From assembly GCA_034509755.1 (NCBI GenBank), contig CM067555.1:44970255-45034254 (forward strand): DNA of 64,000 nucleotides. The letters are read 5' to 3'. This DNA is from Anisodus tanguticus. Taxonomy: Eukaryota; Streptophyta; Magnoliopsida; Solanales; Solanaceae. A program made the position numbers and the translations under genes. How positions within the stretch are numbered: the first letter of the stretch is position 1; every line of letters starts with the position of its first letter. The notes under the pieces are model-generated. The model was not told the DNA's origin, made no database searches, and saw only the letters and a program-made list of their open reading frames with translations. Below, in pieces: positions 34,808-46,160 of the stretch.

Positions 34808-34912
34808 TGTTAGCAATACCCAGTGTAACCCTCTACAAGCTCAATACCTTCTCGTACCCTGCCTCTCCTTCAAATGAAAATCCTGTACCCCTGCATCACC
34901 GCTGTAATTAAC
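34475..34912 (-). CDS. ABCC1: ABCC coding exon 1 with 5'UTR end (TMD0 start)
   Basis: This exon holds the last part of the 5' leader (34912-34808) and the first 111 codons. I start translation at the ATG at 34807-34805 (MAFKPLDWYCQPV). It sits in a good context (aacaATGG) and matches the N-terminus expected for ABCC1/2, with the conserved AFGAYTPC motif. Hydrophobic stretches (SHLVLLALCL, MLGLLAAYC) are the first helices of TMD0, the extra N-terminal membrane domain of full-length MRPs. The donor follows PYE as GTAGGA at 34474. The leader acceptor is at 34913, so a leader intron separates this exon from the non-coding first exon near 36410. Confidence 0.93.
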
Positions 34913-35524
34913 CTGCAAGAATATAAGCTCATTGCTCAGTAAATCAAGCACATTTCACCCTTTTCAGAGACGTGAAAGATTTTGACTATGAAAACTGCAG
35001 CATAAAATTATCAGCTTTATTTGCAAGATATAAGTCAAGTCATTAACATGAGGGGATGTAGTCTATAAATTTTAGAAAAATAAATATTTAAACTAAACTT
35101 GTACCCTTTGCTAGAGAGTTGTAATTGGTACAGCATACTCGGCACCCACCTAGTTAAAATCTTGGATACACGGTTACTCATTAATTATCTCCCTGAATTA
35201 TATCTTTCAAGGAAGATCAACAACACTACCCAATCCATACCCTATCTTGAGAAGGCATTCATGAATCATCTTTATCCATATCTTTTTGTTTTCCACAGAA
35301 ATGGGAACTTCGTAATATCAATTTATTTTCAGCACTTAACATCACTTGAAAAGGATAAAGAAATTAATTAAGCTAATGAAGTCTTTGAAAAAATTATATA
35401 GAAGGCAACAGCTTCATAATGGTAATCTCAAACCAACACAAACTTCTGAATATATACCCTATAATAAAAGTTCCAAAGATCCTTAATTACTAGCCACTAA
35501 GCAATACTAGAAAACAGCTTATAG

Positions 35525-35860
35525 TAACAACAACATACCCAGTGAAATCCCACAAAGTGGAGTCTGGGGAGGGTAGAGTGTACGCAGACCTTACCCCTAC
35601 CTTGGGAGGTAGAGAGGATGTTTCCGGTAGACACTCGGCACAAGAACAAGCAATACAAAGCAATACGAAAATAGGAATAATAGAAACGAATAAGCCATGG
35701 AAAAATACTATAAAAAAACATGATAGAGCAGTATGAAAAAGGGAGCAGTAACTACCACAAATTAATATTATAATCGAAGTACAAGGAAACAACATATAGC
35801 AGCATAAATCAAAAGACAAGAAGCTACAAGAGTAATACTACGACTACAAGTATGAAAGGA
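35525..35860 (-). mobile_element. RTE LINE 3' tail / TS-SINE-type repeat
   Basis: The minus-strand sequence includes CTACCTCCCAAGGTAGGGG, then GGTCTGCGTACACTCTACCC, and ends in GTATGTTGTTGTTAC, the (TTG)n end typical of Solanaceae TS SINEs and their RTE partners. Further upstream (minus) it matches the tail of the RTE LINE at 4150-4330 (TTTATGCTGCT.TATGTT). It lies in the ABCC leader intron. I cannot separate a truncated LINE from a SINE here. Confidence 0.7.
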
Positions 35861-36049
35861 AAAACCGCTTATAGTACAATTAGTATAATCACACAACTGT
35901 AAATTACCTTAAAATATGAATCAAAAAACAAACTTTACTTTTCAAAATGGGAACTTCATAACATTAACATCTAGCATTTTATTTACAACATTAAACAAGA
36001 CTTGCAGAAAAAAAAAAAAGGAAAAATTAAGCTAGATTTGAAGTAGAAC

Positions 36050-36096
36050 AGATCCTTGTGGTCCGACCTTCTCCGGACTCCGCGCATGCCCTAAGC
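36050..36096 (+). repeat. SINE scrap (tRNA-derived family)
   Basis: CCTTGTGGTCCGACC followed by CTCCGGACTCCGCGCATGCC is the core of the same SINE family seen inverted at 7910-8000. It is in the ABCC leader intron. Confidence 0.55.
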
Positions 36097-36409
36097 TAGA
36101 TTTGAAGTCTTGGGAGAAATATGCAGTAAGTCAACCACTTCAGAATATCAATAATAAAACCAAAACAAAGCTCTATATCATAAAAGTCCAAAAGATCCTT
36201 CAAATGCAAAAAACAAAAATCAACCCATAAACAGCTACAAAGCAATAAATTCAAATATAATTAGCATAATCACAAACAAAAAAACTACATTAATATTTAT
36301 TACCTGAAAATATGAACCAAACAAAAGTATACTTTTAGAACCAGTACAAACCCACAAAACAAATAGATTAAAAAACTAAATCAACCATTTTTCTGGGAAA
36401 AGGAGATAC

Positions 36410-36495
36410 CTTATGAATGTTTTACTGTGCGGAGAGGACGAGATAGTGAAAGTGTTTATTAGATTCTTTTTTTGGTAGTTAGATATATATAATTA
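36410..36495 (-). promoter_or_regulatory. ABCC core promoter and non-coding first exon
   Basis: On the minus strand a TATA-like run (TATATATCT) lies at about 36481-36490. About 30 bases downstream a short leader exon would start and end at 36410 with donor CATAAG|GTATCT. The matching acceptor is at 34913, giving a leader intron of about 1.5 kb. The splice pair is visible; the start site is inferred from TATA spacing. Confidence 0.5.
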
Positions 36496-36839
36496 TTCGG
36501 TGTTCAGTGTTATCATGATAGAATAATGACTTTGTGGATCCAAATGAATGAAATTATACATGAAAATTTGAAAGTGGAAAAGTCAAAATCACTTTATCAG
36601 AGGCTTATTATATTCAGCACTGAGGGCTGTTCGATTTGGCAACAAGCTTTGCACAAATTAATTATTTAGAAATTAGTTATTCCGAAATTGTTATCCATCA
36701 CGACAAAAAATAATATTATAATTTTGTAATTAACTAATTATAGGATCAGTTATTATGATATTGTAATCAAATATGAAATAAATTTATCTCAAATTTAATT
36801 ACTAATTATATCCCAATTTATGTAACACCGATTTTTATT

Positions 36840-36992
36840 TGGTCTGTTTCAAAAATAACTTTATGAGATGATTTACAGATACATATTTATATAAAACTTA
36901 TTTTAAATCATACATTTTAAAAGGTCTTTTTTTTTTCTTAAACTTTATGTCAAGTCAGATAATATCACATAAATTGAGACAGAGGGAGTATC
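36840..36992. mobile_element. Stowaway-type MITE upstream of ABCC
   Basis: The right end is ACATAAATTGAGACAGAGGG followed by AGTA, the inverted form of the CTCCCTCTGTTTCA terminus. The left end (TTGGTCTGTTTCAAAAATAA) is a degraded version. About 150 bp, roughly 400 bp upstream of the inferred ABCC start site. Confidence 0.65.
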
Positions 36993-37284
36993 TCTTTATC
37001 GACGTGAAAGTGTTTGGTGAAGAGTCCGAAGAGCGGAGAATATAATAGAAACTAGGAAGTTCATTAAAAAGGAAAATTCATGTGTTTTAGGTAAGCAGTA
37101 GGTTATTAATAGCAATAGGTTTATTAATATAATACATGTTTATAATCACAAGATTAAGGATGATTTCGGTACGAGAAAAATGTTTCCACAAAAATACATT
37201 GAGTTCTTACTTATTTTCTTGTGTTCAACATGTAAGTGAAAAATATTATCCTACAAACATTTGTATATAATCTAGACAAATACT

Positions 37285-37403
37285 ATAGGAGGTGGGGTGA
37301 GAGGTATGAGGTGTGGGGGTGGTGGGATGGGGGCTACAGGGGTAGTGGGAAGGGGGCTACAAGGGTAGGGGTGAGGGGTGGTGGAGATGGACTAATGGGG
37401 TGG
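37285..37403 (+). repeat. G-rich tract with quadruplex potential
   Basis: Dense runs of three or more G on the plus strand (GTGGGGGTGGTGGGATGGGG, GGGAAGGGGGCTACAAGGG and so on) are spaced by short loops. The tract ends exactly at the start of the gypsy LTR at 37404. Confidence 0.6.
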
Positions 37404-39738
37404 TGTCACAACCCAACTTTAGGGGTGTGGCTGGCACCCGGTGCCCTAAGGCCCAAGCGTACCAATCCTGATACATGTGATATAAATAACAATTCATGGG
37501 TCGATTAGGCCTCTAACATATACTCCACTGAATGGGGATATAACCACATGCACTCAGAAAGGAGCCTAAATCATATATATATATATATATAAACAGGCCA
37601 ACATAAGAACAATGACTCTATTGGGGAGGCCGATAAGGCCATATACGCCTGTCACATACAACACAACTGTCTACAAGCCTCTAAAGAACACTATGACAAC
37701 ATTTGGTCGAGACAGGGCCCTGTCATACCCAACTATACACATATGCACATCTGTCATACATATTAGCTCACTACACAGCTCTGAAGGAAAGGAGCGTGAC
37801 AACTCTATCTGAGTCGAGTCCTACTGTGAGGAAGGCATTTGCATCTCTATATACACCTGCGGCATGAAATGCAGTGTTTCCGAAAAAGGGACATCAGTAC
37901 GAAATAATGTACTTAGTATGTAAAGCATGAATAACAATATATGTGAAATGTAAATAAATCATATAAACAATGTGAAGCGAATAGATATAAGAGAAAGCAT
38001 AAGCAACATGGGGCCACACGATGCGAATAATGAAACTCTGAAACTAAATACAACATGTCTGGCTAGGCTTTTACTGTATAATTGTCCTCATCTTATAGTG
38101 CGAGGTATAACATGTCATTAATCTTAGATGTATGTATGAATATGCAATGTAATATGCACCCTAGTTCATGTGTGTGTTGCGTAACGCGCAACCCGATCCA
38201 TCATATGTATATGTTGCGGAACGTGCAACCCGATCCTCTATATGGGTATGTTACGGAACGTGCAACTCGATCATCTATATGTATATGTTGCGGAATGTGG
38301 AATCCTTTCCTCTATATGGATATGTTGCGAAACATGCAACCCGATCCTCTATATGGATATATTGTGGAACGTGCAACCCAATCCTCTATATGCAATCATG
38401 ATTATATGCATGATATCAATGCCAATGAAAACATGTCAGTACCTATAAAAATAGAGGTGGGAACAACATATTATGATAACAACATCTCTTTGGCCTCTCC
38501 TCGAAGCTCATAGACTCTTTGACTTTACTCTTAGAACGACTCTTTGGTCGAGTCGATGACTATATTTTAGAAAGCTTTCTTTCGAAGACTTATGATACGA
38601 TCAGTAGCCAACAACGAGAATTTCAAGAATAAGAGACTCATTGGATTTCATGTTTTGAAAGAAATGGATAGCCTTACATACCTGGTTCTTGTTGCTACCA
38701 TCGTTCCACCTGTTTTTGCTCCTCTTACGAATGATCATCTATAACATATAGGGAAGTAATATCAGTATCGAATCTAAATCCCATAAAAACTCCGATTAGG
38801 TATCTTATCGACTTCCGTATACACTTTGGGTTCTTAGACTTCTTTACAAGGGCTGCTTATGTAATTTAATCCCATGGTTTAATCCAAACACAATTTTCAT
38901 AAAACCTTAGCTAGGTGTTCTTCGACAACTCTTACGCATAAATAATTCTTTAAACTTCTCTTATACGGTAAATTTCATATGAATTAGTCTCACAACCTTT
39001 CAAACCTTACGTTCCTTAATCCGTAACATATACAATCAATACCATCATCCAATTCAACTCATAATTAGAGTAAAACAATCCAACAATTCATATTACTAAA
39101 ATTTCAAAATTTTGCGATGTTTCGATCATGATAATTTTTTCATAACTTCCTCCAAATCGACAATTAATCCCAATCATAAATAGAGATGGGTAAAACTTAC
39201 CTTTACGTATCTAAATTTCCTCTAAACAGTAGAGTATCTTGCTTCAATGGTTTTCAAGAACCAACTCCTCAAGAAGATGGGAGTTTTTTTGATAATCATG
39301 AGGCTTATTACGAAATTCATGCGGATTATGGCTTCAATTCCAACTTAGGGTGTTGGGGTATGATTGAGAGGGTTTTAGGAGAGGTCTTAGGGTTTGGTAT
39401 GGAGGAAAAATGAATCCCAAATCAGAAAATCTTAGTATAAACTCGTCAAAACTTCTGCACCGCCGTAATTCGACGGACCGTCAAACTTCCGACGGTCCAT
39501 CAATCTTCCTCGTCAAACTTCCTGGGAGATTGACGGCTCAGGCTGGGAATTTTACGGTCCGTCAAATAGTTTGACGGTCCATCATATGTCATGTCAAGTT
39601 ACTAGTTTCCTGCTTTCGTTGAAACGTACTTCCTTTGATCTGTTTAACTCTCAAATACTCCGGTACCTCCATAAACAAGCTGTAAACCTTCATTATTATT
39701 TTGTAAGGTCATACCTCTTTTCCGGACTTCGATATCCA
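37404..39738 (+). mobile_element. Truncated Ty3/gypsy solo LTR
   Basis: It starts TGTCACAACCC, a typical gypsy LTR terminus, and shares its right half (38588-39738) with 12004-13226. The last about 40 bp up to the GGGGTGTAACA end are missing; the sequence jumps to a copia fragment at 39739. It contains an (AT)n run near 37573 and a 37-bp minisatellite. No internal retrotransposon sequence is attached. Confidence 0.75.
38171..38396 (+). repeat. 37-bp minisatellite, about 6 units
   Basis: The unit is roughly TGTTGCGGAACGTGCAACCC followed by GATCCTCTATATGGGTA. The successive units start near 38176, 38213, 38250, 38287, 38324 and 38361. Units differ at several positions. It lies inside the gypsy LTR. 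Because 37 is not a multiple of 3, each frame cycles and shows spurious repeat peptides. Confidence 0.85.
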
Positions 39739-40470
39739 GTCAGGGGGAGTACAAACAAGTATACAGACTCATCAAATTACTCTATGGACTGAAATAGGCT
39801 CCTAGAGAGTGGAATGCAAAGTTGAAGGGAGCATTATTGAGATTGAGGTTCATGCAAAGTCAAAATGACCATTCTCTGTTCACAAGGAAGACTGAAAAGG
39901 GGATGTAATCATACTAGTGTATGTAGATGACATGCTAGTCACTACAGATAGTTTGAGACTGACTGAACAAACTAAGAAGGAACTACATCAAGTGTTCAAG
40001 ATGAAAGATCTAGGGGAATTAAAGCACTTCCTGGGAATTGAGTTTGCCAGGTCAAAAGAAGGCATATTAATGCATCAAAGGAAATATTCACCAAAACTCA
40101 CAACTGATTTGGGACTGACTGTTACTATGCATCAAAGGAGTATGATGATCATCTGGAGGACAACAAACCAAAAAAAGATCCATTATTGTCAGATGTGAGT
40201 TCTTATCAAAGACTCATAGGAAAATTACTATATCTCATTGTCACAAGGCCTGATATTGCCTTTAGTGTGCAAACACTGAGCCAATATCTACAACAACCTA
40301 AGAAATCCCATACGAAAGTTGCTACAAAGGGTGGTAAGGTATATCAGAACTCAACCTGGTCAAGGAGTTTTGATATCAAGTAAGCCTATTCAACAGATCA
40401 CAACTTTCTGTGATGCTGATTGGGCACTGCACATACAAAGAGATTCGATGAGTAAGTCACTCCGTACCTT
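39739..40470 (+). mobile_element. Copia pol fragment (RT to RNase H)
   Basis: The frames carry YRLIKLLYGLK, YVDDMLVTTDS, MKDLGELKHFLGIEFARSKE, YQRLIGKLLYLIVTRPDIAF and TTFCDADWA in the correct order, with stops and frameshifts between. No LTR is seen. It begins at the truncation point of the gypsy LTR and ends about 370 bp before the tubulin TATA box. Confidence 0.85.
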
Positions 40471-40835
40471 AAAGGGGCTCGAAATTTCATAGTAGAATTT
40501 ATGACAAAATTATAGTTTCTCCTTTTTCTGCTTCATTTTCTATTCATATCAACTGTTGAAACGTCTACCAATCAAATTGTTATTTATGTAATTACATTTT
40601 TGTTTTTGCTCAAATGTTTTATTTGTGGGTCAAATGCTCTTGATATTTTTGTCCCGAGAAAAGTGTACTACTCCACAAATCTAATGAAGGAGCAACGTCC
40701 TTTTCCACACACAATTCAAAATAATTCAAAACAAACCGCGCTACACCTAACCTACGGTTAACATTAAAGTCGAAATTCCCGGATACAATACTAACCATAG
40801 TTATGACCCGAAACCCGATATCCATTTCCTCTCCT

Positions 40836-40990
40836 CTCCCTATAAAAACAAGGTCCTTCAGTATAATCGAAACTCACAATTCGAATTTTGAAACTCAAAT
40901 CCTTTTTGTATTTTAAACGGCGTCTTGATAAACGCCGTCCTCGTTTTTCTCTTTGAATTTTGATTTTTTTAGGGTTTCGAACTTCAATCG
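40836..40990 (+). promoter_or_regulatory. Alpha-tubulin core promoter and leader
   Basis: A clear TATA box (CTATAAAAAC) lies at about 40839-40848, about 150 bp before the ATG. The start site would be near 40870. The leader contains a perfect 7-bp stem (ACGGCGT 40917-40923, ACGCCGT 40932-40938) and an AGGGTTT element at about 40970, the inverse of the telo-box AAACCCT found near start sites of many plant housekeeping genes. Confidence 0.6.
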
Positions 40991-40993
40991 AAA

Positions 40994-43900
40994 ATGAGAG
41001 AGTGCATATCGATCCACATTGGTCAGGCCGGAATTCAGGTCGGAAATGCTTGCTGGGAACTTTATTGCCTCGAGCATGGCATTCAGGTATTGTTCTTTTT
41101 TTGCCTTAATTACCTTTGTTAGGCTCGAAATATGTGTTTTGCTGCACATAAATCGTTGAAAATATGAATTATTTACACTTAGATCTGGTTGAATAATTTA
41201 TTTTTAGGTTATATATGTTTCAATTTAACAGATTCGAGTTTTTCTTCTTAATCAACTTCGTTATGTTTGAAATGTGTGTTATGCTTCACTTAAATCGTTG
41301 AAAATGTGAAGCATTTTCCAGATCTGATTGAAATAGTTGATTTTTGGGTTATATATTTTTTCGATTTATTCAGGTATAGTTTTTATTCATCATCACCTTC
41401 GATGGGTTTGAAATGTGTGTTTTGCTTCACTTAAATCACTGAAAATGTGAAATGTTTTTCCAGATCTGGTTGAATAATTGAATTTTAGGTTATATATGTG
41501 TTTGAAATGTGTGTTTTGTTTCACTTAAATCGGTGAAAATGTGAAGTATTTCCAGATCTGGTAAATTAATTACTTTTAGGTAATATGTGTTTGAAATGTG
41601 ATTTGTTCAACATTAATCGTTGAAAATGTGAAATATTTTCCAGATCCGGTTGAATAATTTTACGCTTAGGTTAATTTACCTAATCAACTTCGCTGTGTTT
41701 GAAATGTGTTTTGCTTCACTAAATTGGTGAAAATGTGAAATATTTTCCAGATCTGATTGAATAATTTAATTTAGGCTATATATGTTTCGATTCATCTAAT
41801 CAACTTCGCTGTGTCTGAAATGTGTGTTTTGCTTCACTTAAATCGTTGAGCATGTGATTTTTTTTTCCAGATCTGGTTGAATAATTTACTTTTTTTTGGT
41901 TATATTATGTTTATAAGATGTGGATTTTTTCAATAGATCTGATCGAACAATTTACATCGAGCTGTCTGATAGGTGTCGGATTGATTGGAAATGCAACTTT
42001 TTGAATAGATCTGATGGAATATTTTCTATTTAGGTTTGATAACTATCAGATTATGTCGAAATGTGAAACAAATTCTATATATCTGATTGAATAATTTACA
42101 TATAACTGTTTCATAGTTGATCAGTTGGTTGGAAGTGTGATTTTTAATAGATCTGATACAATATTATAGATATAGGTTTGATAAATGTCCGATTGATTCA
42201 AGATGTGAAAATAACTTAACAGGTCTGATTGATATTTACATATAGGATCCAATAGGTGTGCTGTTGTCAAAATGTGATTTTGTTTCAGTAGATCTGGTTG
42301 AAGATTCATTCATTGGTTTTATAGTTTGATTCAAATTGTGCAACTGTTTTGGTAGATCTGATTGAATAATTTATGTGTAGGTTTATGTGCTTGCATTTAA
42401 GATTTATCGCATTCTTAGTAATGCTAGTAGATTTAGATATAATGAAAAATTGTGGCACTTGAACAGGACATTGAACCCTAGATAGACATAGGATTCGTTA
42501 GGAAAGAGGTGGACAATTGTATTGCATTTTCTTAAGATTGTTAGGTTTTCTGGGATCTTTTGAGCTTATATAAATTTGTACAACAATGCTGAATTATATT
42601 ATAGCTTGGTTTGTTGTCTTATGGAACATGCATGAATCCTTTTCCTGTGGTTTAAACCTTATGGATCTTGAGTGGCTTGTTAAATATTAATTTCTGAAAA
42701 TTCTGTTTTCCTACAGCCTGATGGCCAGATGCCAGGTGACAAGACTGTTGGAGGGGGTGATGATGCATTTAACACATTCTTCAGCGAAACTGGAGCTGGA
42801 AAGCATGTCCCTCGTGCCGTCTTTGTAGATCTTGAGCCCACTGTCATTGATGAAGTGAGGACAGGAACTTACCGACAGCTGTTTCACCCTGAACAGCTCA
42901 TAAGTGGCAAGGAAGATGCAGCCAACAACTTTGCTCGTGGACACTATACCAGTAAATACTACTCCTTACTCACTCTTAAATTACATTTGGTTCTTCAAAG
43001 GCTGATAATCTTATTTGTGTCTGCTTGTAGTTGGGAAAGAGATTGTTGATCTCTGCTTGGACCGCATCAGGAAGCTTGCAGACAACTGTACCGGTCTTCA
43101 AGGGTTCTTGGTCTTCAATGCTGTTGGTGGTGGTACTGGCTCAGGTCTGGGGTCACTTCTGTTGGAACGTCTTTCAGTTGACTATGGAAAGAAGTCAAAG
43201 CTCGGTTTCACAATTTATCCCTCACCACAGGTCTCAACTTCTGTTGTTGAGCCTTACAACAGTGTCCTGTCAACTCATTCCCTTCTCGAGCACACTGATG
43301 TCTCAATCCTTTTGGATAATGAAGCCATCTATGACATTTGCAGGCGCTCATTGGACATTGAGCGCCCTACCTACACCAACCTTAACCGTCTTATCTCACA
43401 GGTAACATAGTAACGTATGCTTGTGGATTGGAATTAATTAGCTCTAATTAGCTGGTACTAATTTTGTGCAACCTGTGCAGGTTATATCTTCTCTGACAGC
43501 TTCTTTGAGGTTTGATGGTGCTCTGAATGTTGATGTTAATGAGTTCCAGACCAACCTTGTGCCCTACCCCAGGATCCATTTTATGCTTTCCTCATACGCC
43601 CCTGTCATTTCTGCCGAGAAGGCCTACCATGAGCAGCTCTCAGTTGCAGAGATCACCAACAGTGCCTTTGAGCCATCTTCTATGATGGTTAAGTGTGACC
43701 CTCGTCATGGCAAGTACATGGCTTGCTGTCTCATGTTCCGTGGTGATGTGGTGCCAAAGGATGTTAATGCTGCTGTGGCTACCATCAAGACTAAGCGCAC
43801 CATCCAATTTGTTGACTGGTGCCCCACAGGATTCAAGTGTGGTATTAACTATCAGCCACCAACTGTTGTTCCTGGCGGTGACCTTGCTAAGGTGCAGAGG

Positions 43901-44137
43901 GCTGTCTGCATGATTTCCAACTCAACCAGTGTTGCTGAGGTCTTCTCACGCATTGACCACAAGTTTGATCTGATGTATGCCAAGCGTGCTTTTGTGCATT
44001 GGTATGTCGGTGAGGGCATGGAGGAAGGTGAATTCAGTGAAGCCCGTGAAGATCTTGCTGCCCTTGAAAAGGATTATGAGGAGGTTGGTGCTGAAGGTGA
44101 TGATGAAGGTGAGGGAGATGATGATGATGAGTACTGA
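40994..44137 (+). CDS. TUA: Alpha-tubulin, complete, 4 exons
   Basis: Exons 40994-41086, 42717-42951, 43031-43401 and 43481-44137 join in frame to 451 codons plus TGA, the usual length for plant alpha-tubulin. The product dimerises with beta-tubulin to build microtubules. Visible landmarks: N-terminal MRECISIHIGQAG; Lys40 in MPGDKTVGG; the GTP-binding glycine loop GGGTGSGLGS; the catalytic Glu region DVNEFQTN that serves inter-dimer GTP hydrolysis; and the acidic tail EGEGDDDDEY ending in the Tyr subject to detyrosination. All introns are GT-AG. Intron 1 (1.63 kb) is a degenerate repeat array; introns 2 and 3 are about 80 bp. No defect is seen. It is one of several TUA paralogues; the number cannot be told. 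Confidence 0.97.
41170..42375 (+). repeat. Degenerate tandem array in tubulin intron 1
   Basis: A unit of roughly 70-140 bp recurs through the intron. Its core is AGATCTGGTTGAATAATTTA, commonly preceded by AAAATGTGAA.TATTTTCC and, further up, by TTTGAAATGTGTGTTTTGC. I count 11 exact AGATCTG cores and three near matches (AGATCCG, ATATCTG, AGGTCTG) between about 41180 and 42365. One early copy reads TTAGATCTG, which matches the published plant intron-mediated enhancement motif TTNGATYTG. Confidence 0.8.
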
Positions 44138-45138
44138 GCAATGAAGTAGGCTGCGGAATGCTGGTCTGTTTGTATTTTCTTGTTACTGTTTTATGTTGCA
44201 GTAGTAAAAACATATTTCATGTGGGTTGATTTCTGTTGTGTTATTAACTTTGTGTTTGTTTGACTTGAGTTCTCCGTTATGCTGCACCTTTCTCTATTTT
44301 CATCCATATTTGCTTTTATGATTTAGCACATCTTTGGAGTGCATTTATGTGGGGATGGAATACATTAGAATTGTAGTTCTCTTCGGAGTATCTTGTCCTA
44401 GTAGAGTAGTAAAAATATATCAGGTCTGGTCCTGTTGGGTTGCACCTTAGCTTGATTCTATTATTGTTTTCGATTTGTTCCAAAGCAATAATGTTTTTTG
44501 TTCAAACTATAATAGTAGTATTATCTCAGTAGTACTGTAACAATGTGGTTGATTAAATATGCAGTACTTAGGGTTTAGGATTAACTCAAAATGAGAGCTC
44601 TTTAAGCGTATAGGTTTGTGGAATATTTGACATTGGTTTCTAAAATCGAACTTTAAGTTTCTTTTTTTCCTTTTTGGAAAATTTTGGTTGTTTAAAAAAA
44701 AAAAAGAAGGTATTTTAATTAATAACAGCAAATGCTTTCGGGTATGTAAAAACAGGACTTTCCATGAAAATAACTTATAAGTAGTTAATTTGTATAGTGA
44801 AAGACCTAACTAAATTTAATCAATTCTCTTGTTTATAATTTCAGAATGTTAAAGATAAATTAGGAAAGGTCTTCTTAGTCTTCAAATTCAAATAGAATAA
44901 TTATTGACATTTAGTTTTAATTTTTCTTTTAATTTTCCATCATTTAAAAGTTTTTAGTTTTCGAAAGATGCAACTTCTTGATAGAACGGTTATTGATTGA
45001 AAATCACATGTGCAGTTCAATAATTAATGCCTCACATCAAACTATAACCATTTATGTTGCCATCAAAATAGACGTGCAACTCTTGAAAAATCTCCCTTTA
45101 CCTTTAACTCATCCCAGAAAAAATAATCTCTAAAGTAG
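44138..45138. other. Tubulin 3' flank, AT-rich, no gene seen
   Basis: The first about 90-200 bases are the likely 3' untranslated region (T-rich, no canonical AATAAA). The remainder is AT-rich with a poly-A/T stretch near 44690. No convincing coding or repeat feature was found. Confidence 0.5.
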
Positions 45139-45330
45139 TCATCAATAACAACATACCCAATATAATACGACTTTATTCATACCTTGAGAGGTAGAGATTG
45201 TTTTTTATAGACTCTCAGCTCAGTAGAAAGCAAAAACAAAGCAGGTAAAAGGAAACAAGGAACATTAACTACATCAAAATATTATGTTAAGCAAATAACA
45301 AAATACAATAGATAATAACAAAAATTAAAG
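45139..45330 (-). repeat. RTE/TS-SINE tail fragment, second copy
   Basis: TCAATAACAACATACCCAAT, then CTTTATTCATACCTTGAGAG, then GTAGAGATTGTTTTTTATAG is a degraded version of the tail at 35525-35700, with the same orientation and the same (CAA)n edge. Confidence 0.6.
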
Positions 45331-46160
45331 GATAAGAAACTAAATGAGAAAAAGCTTTCTCCCAAAACAAACATTATTTCAACATCAATGAATGGTAGAT
45401 CACCAAATCTATTCAGGATATGATAAAGTTTTGAAAAGAATAAGAAAAGAGGAAATTGCACATTATTCGCATCAAAAGTACATAAGACACTACGCACCAA
45501 TACTTACTATGCAATGAAGCACACTTGATGTAAAAAGAAATACTTGAGCAACAGTTTGAATATGATAATGGGATCCAAATAAAACCCAAGAACACTAGTG
45601 AGTCAACGGAAGTGCGATTGTACTCCCCGGCTAAAAGCATTTAATTTGAGCTAATTACGAGTTTAAAGTTGATATTTATTTAGCTCCTAAATGCGTATAG
45701 GCTCACACATAACAAAGTCATTGGAGAACTTGGACAAAACTATAAGATATGTTTGAAAAATTATAAGGATGTTGAGAATCGGCAATTGAAAATGTTAAAT
45801 AGAAGAATACCTTTGATATGACCCAACTTCAAACGAGTACAACTCTTAATGTATAATGAATTCAGATATGTTTATTAACGGTGTTTTATCAGACACTGTT
45901 CATTTTGTGCGACCGCTCACTAGAGCGTGCAGTGAAAGAAAAGTTATGTCTCTTCTGCGCGCACCTTGGGAAGTAATAAAGGATGGGGATAGAGGGTATG
46001 AACCATTTTTGAGCTAGGAGAGAATTCAGCAAGGCATCACTCCCATGAATCAAGATGAATTTTTAGGTTAATTACTACTCCCCAGACACTAGCATTCACA
46101 AGTTTCCACCTTTAAATCTTGATATGTGTTATAGTTTGTAGTGGTTCTTGTGGGTTACAA
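45331..46160. other. Intergenic, no gene seen
   Basis: AT-rich. The part 45830-46020 (ATGACCCAACTTCAAACGAG, GACCGCTCACTAGAGCGTGC) has the look of an old gypsy LTR piece but could not be matched to another copy in the window. Confidence 0.35.

Noticed and set aside
35490..35819. A 109-codon minus-strand frame resembling a membrane protein
   Set aside because: It lies entirely in the RTE/TS-SINE tail in the ABCC leader intron; hydrophobicity reflects T-rich sequence.
38171..38396. CRISPR-like regular repeats
   Set aside because: The units are contiguous with no unique spacers, in a plant LTR; this is a minisatellite.
38082..38513. Cysteine-rich repeat peptides in three overlapping frames
   Set aside because: They come from a 37-bp minisatellite, whose unit length is not divisible by 3; not a protein repeat.
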